Positions 51,243 through 61,211 are shown, numbered from the stretch's first letter. The stretch is 64,000 nt of DNA from an uncultured Clostridia bacterium (GCA_944384985.1 CALWVM010000002.1:62001-126000); one strand, 5' to 3'. Program-made: numbers and translations. The notes: a model not told the origin generated them from the letters alone.

Positions 51243-53237
51243 ATGAAAGCAATCAAACGCATTGTGTCGGCGTTGTCTTCGCGCGGCGGGACGTACATAT
51301 TTTTAGTACTTACACTGTGCGCCGCTGTGTTTCTGCGCAACGCGACTTGGGCATACACCTGGATCGCCCAGATTTACCCGCTCGGGGAGAATTTCGTCCC
51401 CACGCTGTTGGGTGTGGTTATCGCTTGTGCAGCAGTGGAAGTGCTCTATCTGCTTGCGTCGGCTTTTACGTCTAAAAAAGAGCCCGGGAAGGCTTTGCGC
51501 ATATTCCGAGTAATTTATCTGATCTTTGCGATCCTCGGCATGATTGCTTTTGTATATACGCTTGTTCTGCTGTTCGGTTTGGACAGCGGCATTTCGGCGA
51601 ACAATCTTTCCCGTGGCATGCAGGCGCTTGTCCCTGACCTTCCAATGCTTGGTTTTCTCTGCCTGCTGCCGCTGCCGCTGGTTTTCAGCGAGACGCCGCT
51701 GAAAACTGCAAAAGCCGCTGTGGCTGCTGCGCTGGTCGCGGTACTTGTGGTGCTGCCGCTGCAAATGGATTTTTCGGGCAGCGGGGAGTTGTCTGCCGAA
51801 GACCTGCCTGTGCTGTCGTTACAGTCTAAAGATCTCGTGAAAGGTGCAAGCGTCGCGTTTGAGAGCCTGAAAAAGGGCGAAGAACCTGACGCAGAGGCTC
51901 TTTTGAACGACAGTGAAGATTGCTGGACGCCACAGGATCCGGCGCGTTCCCCAGAAGAAGGGAATATTGACGGCAACAACAGCTATGTGGAACTGCAGTT
52001 GGCTGAGGTTTCCACTTTTAATACGGCGATCATTGAAGAGGTCGGTAATCAGGCGCAGTATTTCCGTTTGCAAGCCTTTGTGGACGGCGAATGGATCACA
52101 GTTTACCAGAGTGAAAAAATCCAGGCCATGCGCCTTTGCAGCTTTGATGCCGTCACGACGGACCGGATTCGGCTTTCCATCGACAAATTCCGTGACAGCG
52201 AAACGCCCGTCCGCATTCGCTCGTTGCAGCTTTACAACGAACCGGCGCGTGAGGTAGAGCATTTTGAAGTCACGGCGTATCAGCGCCTGGACGGCGACGT
52301 GCCAACTGAGATCCTGGCACGCGGGGAGGACTATGTGCGCGAATATGCACGCTTCTATGACGTTTACAGCACCGTGCTTGTATTCGGTGCTGTCCACTGG
52401 GACGAAAACGGGAACATGACCTTTGGCGATATTGGTGAAGAGGGATTCGCACGTGAAGTTGCGGCGCTTCGCGAAATTATCGCACACCGCTCGAATCAGG
52501 AACATGAGGTAAAGATCATCGTGACCGCGCTCGCCGACGGTGCTTGGGGCGATGGACATAACGGCGTAAATACCTATATGGCGCAGTATTGGGAATCCAT
52601 TGCCGATAAAATTGCTGCTTTCATAGAAAAATATGACTTTGACGGTGTAGACATCGATTGGGAGTATCCGCAGACCGTGGAAGACTGGCAGATTTATGAC
52701 CAATTCATTGCACGGCTGGATGACGGTATGCGTGCAGGCGGCGAGGAACGCATTCTTTCCGCAGCGCTCTCGGCGGGGAATCTCGGTATGACGAAAGAAA
52801 CGCTTGACCGCTTTGACCAGATCCAGTTTATGGCGTATGACGGCAGCGATATAGACGGTTATCAAAGCTCGCTGCAACAGGCCGAGGAGGGCTTGAAAAA
52901 CTTTGTGGATAACGGTGCGGATTTAAGCAAAATCAATATCGGTATTGCCGCCTATGGCCGACCCGTCAATGGTTCACCGTATTGGGCGACTTGGCGCGAT
53001 CTGGACGAAGCGAATTACTGGGACAGCAAGTATTACAATGTCGCGGACGCCGGACAGATCTATGAGGGTACATTCTGTGCACCGGCGCTGGCCGGTGACA
53101 AGACCGCTTTAGCGCTGTTTTCAGGTGCAGGCGGCGTAATGCTGTTCCGTGTGGGCTGCGACAAACTGATGGATGACCCGAACAGTGTGACGCGCGGCAT
53201 CGGCAATGCGCTTGCGCGCTACGTGGAAAACTGGTGA
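51243..53237 (+). CDS. Membrane-anchored GH18-family protein with discoidin-like domain
   Basis: A 664-residue protein with an unusual layout. Five hydrophobic segments lie at about residues 17-33, 52-75, 88-112, 135-149 and 158-175. A discoidin/F5-8-type-C-like sandwich follows at about 215-332 (YVELQLAEVSTFNTAIIEE, RLQAFVDGEWITVYQSE, RIRLSIDKF). The GH18 barrel is from about 345 to the end, with the full catalytic motif DGVDIDWE (467-474, Glu474 as acid). So it is probably an active chitinase- or glucosaminidase-like enzyme, and the catalytic part is outside the cell if the membrane topology places it there. Single gene with GGAGAGAAATGT as ribosome binding site. Confidence 0.85.
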   Translation: MKAIKRIVSALSSRGGTYIFLVLTLCAAVFLRNATWAYTWIAQIYPLGENFVPTLLGVVIACAAVEVLYLLASAFTSKKEPGKALRIFRVIYLIFAILGMIAFVYTLVLLFGLDSGISANNLSRGMQALVPDLPMLGFLCLLPLPLVFSETPLKTAKAAVAAALVAVLVVLPLQMDFSGSGELSAEDLPVLSLQSKDLVKGASVAFESLKKGEEPDAEALLNDSEDCWTPQDPARSPEEGNIDGNNSYVELQLAEVSTFNTAIIEEVGNQAQYFRLQAFVDGEWITVYQSEKIQAMRLCSFDAVTTDRIRLSIDKFRDSETPVRIRSLQLYNEPAREVEHFEVTAYQRLDGDVPTEILARGEDYVREYARFYDVYSTVLVFGAVHWDENGNMTFGDIGEEGFAREVAALREIIAHRSNQEHEVKIIVTALADGAWGDGHNGVNTYMAQYWESIADKIAAFIEKYDFDGVDIDWEYPQTVEDWQIYDQFIARLDDGMRAGGEERILSAALSAGNLGMTKETLDRFDQIQFMAYDGSDIDGYQSSLQQAEEGLKNFVDNGADLSKINIGIAAYGRPVNGSPYWATWRDLDEANYWDSKYYNVADAGQIYEGTFCAPALAGDKTALALFSGAGGVMLFRVGCDKLMDDPNSVTRGIGNALARYVENW

Positions 53238-53262
53238 TCGGAAAACCAACCTGCTAAAGGCG

Positions 53263-53289
53263 AAAGGGCGCGCGTGCCGCGCCCTTTTT
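53263..53289 (+). terminator. Terminator after the GH18 gene
   Basis: A 10-base-pair stem AAAGGGCGCG/CGCGCCCTTT, 5-base loop, ending in TTTTT. Confidence 0.9.
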
Positions 53290-53312
53290 GCTTGCAAACT
53301 TTAGCGTTTGCA

Positions 53313-53341
53313 TTGCTTTTTTCTACTTGTTTTGTTATAAT
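53313..53341 (+). promoter_or_regulatory. Promoter of the GH63-like gene
   Basis: TTGCTT (53313-53318), 17-base spacer, TATAAT (53336-53341). Confidence 0.7.
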
Positions 53342-53394
53342 ACGTTCCATGCCGTGCGCGGTATAGATTGCACAAATAAAGGAAAACGACCGAA

Positions 53395-56094
53395 ATGAAA
53401 AAAATTCGTGAAATCATGCCCCTTTGGGGACCGTATTCCAAAAAATACAGCGGGATCTCCCGCATTACGGACCATGAGACACAGGAGGGCGTGCGCTTTG
53501 ACCTGGTGGTAAGCCCCGCGCTTTCCAATACGAACACTTGCCCGCCAAACGTGACCATCCCAGTGGGCGTGCACCCGTGGACAGCGCGTGCCGATTACAG
53601 CCACTATGCCTATCGCTGTGACCTCGAGTGGAAGGATGTCATCTATGCCGATGTGGCTTTTACGCGGCTGACAGATGAAAGTGTTCTGGTTTGTACGACG
53701 CTAGTGAACAATTCTGACATGACGCAGAATTTTCTGGTCAACTATTTTTCCGCATTGGAATTCCCGAGCCGCTTTTCCACACGGATCCTCTTACCGGAAA
53801 ACCATCTGTTTCACAAGGCAACGGACTACGAGACGTATGCCTATCACACGCCTCGCCCGTGGGACGCGCAGTGCATGGACGCCATGAAAAAGGGCGAATT
53901 TTTTGATGACCGATTTGTCGGGCACCGAGGGCTCGGCGATCGGGACAACAACCGTTATATCCTGCCGAAATACCCACGCTTCGGTGAAGAAGCAGGGGAT
54001 ACGGTCACATATCGTTTGCCGAATGTCGGCGGCATTTCGGATCCGGTATTGCTCGTGCGGTATCGCACGTTGGACGAACGCGAGTGCGTTTTTACCCTCA
54101 ACGGGCAAAAGGTCGTTTTCCCGGCGACGAACGGAGACATGGAGATCGCGCATTTTAAACCCGCAGGTTTGGAAAGCCCTGAGATTGCTCTGGAACTGAT
54201 TTCGGCCGGAACAGGTGGGCTGGAATTGGATTTCCTTGCCGTCGTGTCGGAAAAAGATGTGGATTCGGTGCGGGCTGAGCGTATAAACCATGCCTATAAG
54301 CCGGAAGTTCGGACGCAGCTTTTTGACAACGGTGCAATCGCGGAATATCAGTATGCCGGTGTTGCAAAACCTTTTGTGCTGCGCACATTTAACGCGCAGA
54401 CACGTTTTCGTGAGTTCCCGACCGGCGCACTCGAAGACAGCCCGACGTCGCGCATCACCCAGCCGGATGAAAGCTTTGGCAATATGCTTGAACAGTTTTC
54501 TGATTCGTTTTCCGAAAAGCACAGCGACGACGGATATTTTCACAACGCAGTGGTCCACACGATCTTTGCAAAGCCGCATACGGTGAAGCAGGAATACGCC
54601 GTCATATCTTATGGGAAGACGGAATACCGCGATATGGATTTTTATGTGGACGCACACCGAAAAGCAGTGCAGTCCCTTGAGCCGTCCGGATACACATCGG
54701 CAGGCGAGCCGTATGCATTCTCCTGCGGGCTTTTGCGCGCGGCGCTGTTCCAAAATGTGGTATATCCGCTTTACTGCCACGGAGAATATGTACCGCACCA
54801 CACGCCGGGCAAGCGCTGGGATTCCTTCTACACCTGGGATTCCGGTTTTATCGGTCTCGCCATGGCGAGCTTTGCACCGGAAATCGCTGATGCGACGCTG
54901 GATCTGTATTTCAGTGACAAGGATAATCCGGATTATGCGTTTCTGCTGCACGGGTCGCCTGTGCCGGTGCACCTGTATCAGTATCTCGAAATGCTCAACG
55001 CTGCCGAGGATAAAACAAAGCTCTATGCCTATTACGACCGCGCAAAGCTGTTTTATGACTTTCTGGCGGGCAAAACACATGGCTCGACCACAGCGCGTTT
55101 CAAAAGTGGTTTGACGACCACGTTCGAATACTTTTACAACTGCGCGGGGATGGATGATCTTCCGCCGCAAAAAGAGATGTATCGTCGAAATCTGCAGTTG
55201 CAAGCTGCACCCGCTATTTCCACGTCTCAGGTGATCCGCACTGCAAAACTGCTGCGTATCGTTGCATTGCAAACGGGCAGGATCGAGGACGCAGCAGTTT
55301 ATGAGCAGGACATTGCGCGCTTGACAACCGCCCTGCAAACGTATTCATGGGATGAAAAATGCGGGTATTTTTCCTATGTCTTACATGATGCGGACGGCAG
55401 ACCTGTTGGGCAGCTTTGCACTGAAGAAGGGGAGAATCTCAACAAAACGCTCGACGGTGTGTACCCGCTTTTGGCGGGCGCTGTGACCGGGCGCCAGCAG
55501 GAACGCCTGCTTGCACATCTGAAAAGCGAACAGGAGATGTTTACCTCCGTCGGCATCAGCGCAGTGGACCGCACGGCGAGCTATTATATCCCTAACGGAT
55601 ATTGGAACGGCAATGTCTGGATCGCACACCAGTGGTTCGTCTGGAAGACAATGCTCGATCTTTGCGAGACGGATTTTGCATGGAAGATTGCCGAAACGGC
55701 GCTCAAAGCATGGAAACGCGAAGTGGAGTATTCGCATTATACCTTTGAAATGTTCAGCATTGAGACCGGCCGCGGCGGGTGGTTCCACAACTTCGGCGGC
55801 CTTTCAGCGCCCATTTGCCTGTGGGCGCAGGCATACTTCAAGCCCGGAACGCACCAGACCGGTTTTGACACATTTTGTACGCACGCCGCTTTTTCAAATG
55901 ACTGTACCGTTTTTTCTGGTAATTTCACCAATTATGGCAACCGCACGGGTACGCTGCTTCTGTGCATGCAGGAGAACGGACCCTATCAGGTCAGCCTCAA
56001 CGGCAAAACGGCGCAGTTCTTTGAACGCCTTCCCGGTGTTCTGGAGATCGATTTGCCAAAAGGGGAAAACAGTGTTTCGGTTCAGCTGGTGTAA
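53395..56094 (+). CDS. GH63-like glycosidase (mannosylglycerate/glucosidase family)
   Basis: An 899-residue cytoplasmic protein without signal peptide. The N-terminal half (1-400) is a beta-sandwich region. The second half is an (alpha/alpha)6-barrel, with the acid region PGKRWDSFYTWDSGFIGLAMA near residue 475 and PNGYWNGNVWIAHQWFVWKTM near 745, the pattern of GH63 and the related trehalase/MGH clan. The usual catalytic Asp/Glu (for example WDSGF and later ETGRGG) are present. Exact substrate (alpha-glucoside, mannosylglycerate or other) is unknown. It follows a sigma-A promoter and a terminator. Confidence 0.75.
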   Translation: MKKIREIMPLWGPYSKKYSGISRITDHETQEGVRFDLVVSPALSNTNTCPPNVTIPVGVHPWTARADYSHYAYRCDLEWKDVIYADVAFTRLTDESVLVCTTLVNNSDMTQNFLVNYFSALEFPSRFSTRILLPENHLFHKATDYETYAYHTPRPWDAQCMDAMKKGEFFDDRFVGHRGLGDRDNNRYILPKYPRFGEEAGDTVTYRLPNVGGISDPVLLVRYRTLDERECVFTLNGQKVVFPATNGDMEIAHFKPAGLESPEIALELISAGTGGLELDFLAVVSEKDVDSVRAERINHAYKPEVRTQLFDNGAIAEYQYAGVAKPFVLRTFNAQTRFREFPTGALEDSPTSRITQPDESFGNMLEQFSDSFSEKHSDDGYFHNAVVHTIFAKPHTVKQEYAVISYGKTEYRDMDFYVDAHRKAVQSLEPSGYTSAGEPYAFSCGLLRAALFQNVVYPLYCHGEYVPHHTPGKRWDSFYTWDSGFIGLAMASFAPEIADATLDLYFSDKDNPDYAFLLHGSPVPVHLYQYLEMLNAAEDKTKLYAYYDRAKLFYDFLAGKTHGSTTARFKSGLTTTFEYFYNCAGMDDLPPQKEMYRRNLQLQAAPAISTSQVIRTAKLLRIVALQTGRIEDAAVYEQDIARLTTALQTYSWDEKCGYFSYVLHDADGRPVGQLCTEEGENLNKTLDGVYPLLAGAVTGRQQERLLAHLKSEQEMFTSVGISAVDRTASYYIPNGYWNGNVWIAHQWFVWKTMLDLCETDFAWKIAETALKAWKREVEYSHYTFEMFSIETGRGGWFHNFGGLSAPICLWAQAYFKPGTHQTGFDTFCTHAAFSNDCTVFSGNFTNYGNRTGTLLLCMQENGPYQVSLNGKTAQFFERLPGVLEIDLPKGENSVSVQLV

Positions 56095-56405
56095 TCTTCG
56101 ATGATCTTCTGGATCTCCTCATCTGTTTCGGCCGGGACTCCGGCAGTGATGCGTTCCTGCTCGTCCTGTGGGAAATTCCGCAGGTACACGTCGTAGATTT
56201 CTACCGGCATGGCATAGCCGCGTTCATAGAGCGCAAGCCTGCCTTCGTATTGGGAAAACACATACTTCGGCGCAGCGCTTTTCTGCACTTGTGTTGCCGC
56301 TTGCGCGTTGCCGTCACCGGCCTGTAAAGCGAGGGCCGTCACGAGCGTGACCAGCACCAGCGCACACAATACGCCAAAGATGCACCGCTTGAGGATCTTC
56401 TGCAA
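56082..56405 (-). CDS. BofC C-terminal-domain-like small protein
   Basis: A 107-residue protein with an N-terminal signal/anchor (IFGVLCALVLVTLVTALAL) and an outside domain KYVFSQYEGRLALYERGYAMPVEIYDVYLRNFPQDEQERITAGV then EIQKIIEDYTS. This resembles the C-terminal domain of BofC, which controls pro-sigma-K processing in Bacillus, and similar short clostridial proteins. The start is a TTG with GGGAG 8 bases upstream. Its 3' end overlaps the end of the convergent GH63-like gene by 13 bases. A sporulation role is inference. Confidence 0.6.
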   Translation of the reverse strand: MQKILKRCIFGVLCALVLVTLVTALALQAGDGNAQAATQVQKSAAPKYVFSQYEGRLALYERGYAMPVEIYDVYLRNFPQDEQERITAGVPAETDEEIQKIIEDYTS

Positions 56406-56480
56406 GCCATCACTCCCTTTTTGCCTATTTTGCCCAAACGGCCCCTTTTTATTAAATTTTGTTAAAAATGGAAATTTTTA

Positions 56481-56509
56481 ATGAAATAGGGCCAAAAATA
56501 TGATACAAT
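56481..56509 (+). promoter_or_regulatory. Candidate promoter of the class A PBP gene
   Basis: ATGAAA (56481-56486, weak), 17-base spacer, TACAAT (56504-56509). A leader of about 140 bases precedes the start codon. Confidence 0.5.
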
Positions 56510-56652
56510 ACCATTGTAAGTTGTTTCTTTGCGCCTTTTTGCCCCGAAACGAAGAAAGAAGCGGGTAAAGACGCCGGATTTATTTCAGAAAGGAGCGGTG
56601 CGCATTTGCTCTGCGGCTTTAAGCCCGAGGCGCTGCGCACGGCGAATATTCT

Positions 56653-58965
56653 ATGGCACAACAACCACGCAGAAAGAACACACGCTCCCCAAAGCGCCGC
56701 AAGGCGCTCATGAAGCACCGCACAGCTGTGACGGTGCTGTTGGCGTGTGCGCTGACCGCGCTTCTTACAATGCTGATTGTCGGAACTTATGTTTTCGCGT
56801 TTGCCGTATCGTATGTCAACGGCGAGCCAAAGGTGAATCTGGAAGAGTATCGTGAGAATCAGGATCAGACCACCTTTATTTACGCTTACGATGACAACGA
56901 CGAGGTCATTCAGCTCGCGCGCCTGCATGGCGAGCAGAACCGCGTCTGGGTGACGTACAGCGAAAACCCGGAGGAGAGCACGATTCCGCAAAACCTTGCG
57001 AACGCCTATATCGCATTGGAAGATAAGCGCTTTTACAGCCACCACGGTGTGGACTGGTTCCGCACGCTTTCCGCTGTTGTCAAAGACCGCGGCTCCACGG
57101 GTGGCTCGACCATCACCCAGCAGCTTATCAAGAACCTGACGGGGGAAAATAAGCGGACGCTCAACCGTAAATTTTACGAGATCCTTATGGCGCTGAATCT
57201 GGAGAAAAACGTCTCCAAAGAAACGGTCCTGGAAGCTTATATGAATACGGTCTATATGAGTCACGGCTGCTATGGTGTGCAGACAGCGGCAGAGACTTAC
57301 TTCGGCAAAAATGTTCAGGATCTGAATCTTGCTGAGTGTGCTTCGCTTGCCGCCATCACACAGTCCCCGTCGGCGAATGACCCGCTGCTGCATCCGGATG
57401 CCAATCGTCGCCGCCAAATGACCTGTCTGGAAAACATGAAAGATCAGAGCATGATCACGCAGGAAGAATACGATGAGGCTGTCGCCTATGAAATGGTATT
57501 CACCAACAGTGAGGGCTACGAGCCTTCGGAAGATCTTGCGTCGCAGCAGGTTGAAACGGAAAATGCCATTTGGAGCTATTATGTGGACTTTGTGATCCAG
57601 AGCGTGCAGAATGATTTGATGGATCAGTACGGTTATTCGCGCTCGCAGGCGTCCTCCCTGATTTATTCGGGCGGCTTGCGCATCTATTCTGCTGTCGATT
57701 TGGACGTGCAGGAAGCGATGGAAAGTGTCTATGTCAACCGCACGGACTTCCCACGCTACAATAAAAATATCGACGATGCGCAGTCCGCCATGACCATCAT
57801 GGATTACAGTGGCAGAATTGTCGGCATGGTCGGCGGCGCGGGCGAAAAGACTGAGAACCGCGGGCTCAACCGCGCGGCAAACTCCTATCGTCAGCCGGGT
57901 TCTTCCATTAAGCCATTAACGATCTACGCCCCTGCCATGCAGGAGAAATATATTACCTGGAGCACGAAGATCGAAAACTACGGTATCCCGAACTACTACG
58001 ACGGCGGTGGATACGGCCCTGTAAACTATGGGAATGATCCCGGTTCGCCCGGTTCTTATGTAACTGTGCAGAAGGCGCTGGCAATCTCCTACAACACCGT
58101 GCCCGCGCAGATTTTGCAGGAGCTTGGGTTTGACATAAGCTTTGAGTACGCTACGCAAAAATTCCATTTGTCGCATCTTGTTGACCCAACGGATAAGAAC
58201 ACCTCTTCGCTGGCGGTCGGCGGTACTTACGAGGGCGTCTCGACGCTGCAAATGGCTGCGGCTTTTGCCGCTTTTGGAAACGGCGGAAAATATTTTGAAC
58301 CGTACTGTTATTATAAAGTTACCAACTCCAACGGTTCTGAAGTGCTTTTACAGCATGCCGAGACAGATGGTGAACAAGCGATTTCTGCGGACACGGCAGA
58401 CGTGATGAACGAACTGCTGCAAACAGTCGTTACCGACCGCGCCGGGCAGGCGACTGCCCGCAACTACGGGCTGGATAATTCCCCGTTGTTTGCTAAGACC
58501 GGTACGACTTCGGAAGACAAGGACCGCTGGTTTGTCGGCGGCACGCCGTATTATGTTGCGGCGGTTTGGTTTGGTTGTGATACGCCAAAGCAGATTTCTA
58601 ATTATGTTTCCGGCAACCCTGCAGGCAGCATTTTCGATGCAGTTATGAACCGCATCCACGATAATCTGGAACGTAAGGACTTCCAGAAATTCTCGCCAAT
58701 AGTGGAAGAACGTACCTATTGTACCGTCTCCGGGCTTTTGGCAGGTGATTCCTGCACAAGCCGCGCTACCGGCTGGTACTCGAAGGAAAATCTGCCCGGG
58801 ACCTGCACAACCTGCAAGGGGGCACCGCCCGCGGAAGAGGGCGGTGCGGATAGCAGCGGCGAGCAGCCGCAGGAGACGCCGAGCGAAACGACTACGGCAC
58901 CAGTGGCAACAGAGCCTGCTACAGAAGTCAACACACAACCGGAGGAAAGCGCTCCGGTCGCGTAA
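56653..58965 (+). CDS. Class A penicillin-binding protein (PBP1a type)
   Basis: Bifunctional peptidoglycan glycosyltransferase and transpeptidase, 770 residues. A basic N-terminal tail and one transmembrane helix (residues about 25-52) are followed by the GT51 domain with EDKRFYSHHGVDW and GGSTITQQLIKNL. The transpeptidase domain has SSIKPL (active serine), SYNTVP and KTGTTS. The C-terminus is an extracellular Pro/Glu/Thr-rich tail of about 55 residues preceded by four cysteines in a short loop (SCTSR, TCTTC). It leads directly into pyrC, which starts 20 bases after its stop. Confidence 0.95.
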   Translation: MAQQPRRKNTRSPKRRKALMKHRTAVTVLLACALTALLTMLIVGTYVFAFAVSYVNGEPKVNLEEYRENQDQTTFIYAYDDNDEVIQLARLHGEQNRVWVTYSENPEESTIPQNLANAYIALEDKRFYSHHGVDWFRTLSAVVKDRGSTGGSTITQQLIKNLTGENKRTLNRKFYEILMALNLEKNVSKETVLEAYMNTVYMSHGCYGVQTAAETYFGKNVQDLNLAECASLAAITQSPSANDPLLHPDANRRRQMTCLENMKDQSMITQEEYDEAVAYEMVFTNSEGYEPSEDLASQQVETENAIWSYYVDFVIQSVQNDLMDQYGYSRSQASSLIYSGGLRIYSAVDLDVQEAMESVYVNRTDFPRYNKNIDDAQSAMTIMDYSGRIVGMVGGAGEKTENRGLNRAANSYRQPGSSIKPLTIYAPAMQEKYITWSTKIENYGIPNYYDGGGYGPVNYGNDPGSPGSYVTVQKALAISYNTVPAQILQELGFDISFEYATQKFHLSHLVDPTDKNTSSLAVGGTYEGVSTLQMAAAFAAFGNGGKYFEPYCYYKVTNSNGSEVLLQHAETDGEQAISADTADVMNELLQTVVTDRAGQATARNYGLDNSPLFAKTGTTSEDKDRWFVGGTPYYVAAVWFGCDTPKQISNYVSGNPAGSIFDAVMNRIHDNLERKDFQKFSPIVEERTYCTVSGLLAGDSCTSRATGWYSKENLPGTCTTCKGAPPAEEGGADSSGEQPQETPSETTTAPVATEPATEVNTQPEESAPVA

Positions 58966-58985
58966 TCTCGAAAAAGGGAGGAACC

Positions 58986-60269
58986 ATGGCGCAGCTTTTG
59001 TTTCAAAATGCACGGGTCGTTGACCCCTCCCAAAACCTGGACGCCGTCTGTGACGTGCTGTGCCGGGATAATCAAATTGCGCAGACCGGGCGTGAACTTC
59101 GTCCGGATGCGGCAACAGTATTCGACGCTTCGGGGCTAATATTAGCCCCGGGGCTTGTTGATTTACACACACATTTGCGCGATCCGGGCTTTACGGAAAA
59201 AGAAGATATTCTTACCGGTTGTGCGGCGGCCGCGGCCGGAGGTGTGACGACGCTCTGCGCGATGCCAAACACACGCCCTGCCTGTGATACGCCGGAGACC
59301 GTTCGTTATGTTTTGGAAAAAGCAAAACAGGCAAATGCGCGTGTTTTGCCGGTTGCCGCAATTACAAAAGGACTTTCCGGCGAGGAATTGACCGATATGC
59401 AGGCGCTCGCCCAAAGCGGTGCTTGTGCGTTTTCCGATGACGGTGTTCCCGTAGCGACTGCCGCGTTAATGGCGAAAGCACTTGCGGAGAGCGCCCGACT
59501 ACACCTCCCCATCTTTGCCCATACGGAAGATCGCTCGCTTTCGGCGGGCGGCATCATAAACGACGGAAAATGGAGTATGCGCTTTGGTGTCGGCGGCATC
59601 CCGAACGCGGCGGAGGACGCCGGTACGGCGCGGGAGATCGCTTTGCTGATGAATGCCCCACCGGGCGCGCATTTGCATATTTGCCATGTGAGCACAGCGG
59701 GGAGTGCTGCGCTGATCGCGGATGCAAAGGCGAAGGGGCTTTCCGTTTCTGCGGAGACCTGTCCGCATTACTTTATTTTCGATGAGAACAAACTCGAAGC
59801 GCGGGATGCGGATTACCGCATGAATCCGCCGCTTCGAAGTGCGCAGGATCGTGCAGCAATCGAGAAAGCCCTGCTTGACGGCACACTTGATGTGATCGCA
59901 ACCGACCATGCGCCGCACACGCCGGCGGAAAAACAGGATTTTTTGACTGCACCGAACGGTGTGATCGGAATGGAAACTTCCTTTTCGGCAAGCTTTACGG
60001 CGCTTGTCAAGACTGGAAAGCTGTCGCTGTCCGATTTGATTCAAAAAATGTCCTGCCGTCCGGCGGAAATCTTAGGGCAAGGCGGCGGCACACTGCGTGC
60101 AGGTGCGCGCGCCGACCTGATCCTGATCGATGAAAATGAACGCTGGACGGTTGATGTCGAAAAGCTGCACGGGAAATCGAAGAACTGTGTATTCAAAGGC
60201 TGCACCCTGCAATCTAAGGTTAAACTGACGGTTTTGGGCGGCAGAATCGTATATAATGAACTCGTTTAG
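58986..60269 (+). CDS. pyrC: Dihydroorotase
   Basis: Closes carbamoyl-aspartate to dihydroorotate in pyrimidine synthesis. The 427-residue class I enzyme has the zinc motif DLHTHLRDPGFTEK, Asp in FSDDGVPV, His in FAHTED, His in CHVSTAGS and the catalytic Asp in ATDHAPH. All expected active-site residues are present, in contrast to the degenerate carAB further down. It leads the pyrC-pyrF-carA-carB group; pyrB is not next to it. Confidence 0.96.
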   Translation: MAQLLFQNARVVDPSQNLDAVCDVLCRDNQIAQTGRELRPDAATVFDASGLILAPGLVDLHTHLRDPGFTEKEDILTGCAAAAAGGVTTLCAMPNTRPACDTPETVRYVLEKAKQANARVLPVAAITKGLSGEELTDMQALAQSGACAFSDDGVPVATAALMAKALAESARLHLPIFAHTEDRSLSAGGIINDGKWSMRFGVGGIPNAAEDAGTAREIALLMNAPPGAHLHICHVSTAGSAALIADAKAKGLSVSAETCPHYFIFDENKLEARDADYRMNPPLRSAQDRAAIEKALLDGTLDVIATDHAPHTPAEKQDFLTAPNGVIGMETSFSASFTALVKTGKLSLSDLIQKMSCRPAEILGQGGGTLRAGARADLILIDENERWTVDVEKLHGKSKNCVFKGCTLQSKVKLTVLGGRIVYNELV

Positions 60270-60278
60270 GAGGACAAC

Positions 60279-61211
60279 ATGGGGTTTGACAGATTGATCG
60301 AACATATCCGAGAAATGCAAAATCCGACGGTGGCGGGTCTGGATCCGAAGCTTGACTATGTGCCAAAGTTTATCCGTGACGCCGCTTTTGCATCCAGCAG
60401 TGACCCGCTGGAAGCTGCTGCCTCAGCACTTCTGACCTTTAATAAAGGGCTGATCGACGCGCTGTGCGATGTCGTTCCCGCAGTTAAACCGCAGTGCGCA
60501 TATTATGAAATGTATGGCTGGCAAGGCATGCGCGCGCTTGTTGAAACAATCGCTTATGCAAAAGCAAAGGGAATGTACGTCATCACCGACGGTAAGCGAA
60601 ACGACATCGGCGCGACGATGCAGGCATATGCAGCCGCGCATCTCGGCACGACGGCAGTCAACGGAGAACAAGTTGCCGCTTTTGACGCGGACGCACTGAC
60701 CGTCAACGGGTATCTCGGCACGGACGGCATCAAACCCCTGACCGATATTTGCAAAACACAGGATAAAGGGATCTTTGTGCTCGTTAAAACGTCCAATCCT
60801 TCTTCCGGAGAGCTTCAGGATCAGTATATCGGCGACAAAACGGTTTATCGTGTGATGGGGGATATGTGCGAAACGTGGGGGGCGGATACGCGCGGCGCAT
60901 ATGGCTATTCCGCTGTTGGTGCGGTGGTTGGCGCGACTTACCCGCAACAGCTTTCCGAACTACGAAAAGCTTTGCCGCATACCTTCTTTCTGGTGCCCGG
61001 ATACGGTGCACAGGGCGGCGGCGCAAGGGATGTTGTCCCGGCATTTGACCAAAACGGCGACGGCGCCATTATCAATTCTTCGCGCGGCATTATGTGTGCG
61101 TATCAAAAGCGTGGGTGCGACGAACATGACTACGCCATGGCGGCGCGTGCGGAGGCTGTGCGTATGCGCGATGATATTGCTGCCGCGCTTCGGGAAAGCA
61201 AAGGGGAATAA
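60279..61211 (+). CDS. pyrF: Orotidine 5'-phosphate decarboxylase (long type)
   Basis: Last step to UMP. The 310-residue protein is of the long type seen in Clostridia and Actinobacteria. The N-terminal TVAGLDPKLDYVPKF and the active-site TDGKRNDIGATMQAYA (Asp-Lys-Asp catalytic set) are intact. It follows pyrC after 9 bases with AGGAGGACAAC and precedes carA by 6 bases. Confidence 0.96.
   Translation: MGFDRLIEHIREMQNPTVAGLDPKLDYVPKFIRDAAFASSSDPLEAAASALLTFNKGLIDALCDVVPAVKPQCAYYEMYGWQGMRALVETIAYAKAKGMYVITDGKRNDIGATMQAYAAAHLGTTAVNGEQVAAFDADALTVNGYLGTDGIKPLTDICKTQDKGIFVLVKTSNPSSGELQDQYIGDKTVYRVMGDMCETWGADTRGAYGYSAVGAVVGATYPQQLSELRKALPHTFFLVPGYGAQGGGARDVVPAFDQNGDGAIINSSRGIMCAYQKRGCDEHDYAMAARAEAVRMRDDIAAALRESKGE

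Noticed and set aside
53791..55338. Long open frame (515 codons) on the minus strand opposite the GH63-like gene
   Set aside because: Shadow of codon bias in the real gene; rich in Arg, His and Cys with no domain pattern and no start signal.
58966..58985. PyrR-type attenuator or riboswitch before pyrC
   Set aside because: Only 20 bases separate the penicillin-binding protein gene from pyrC; no hairpin set fits there.
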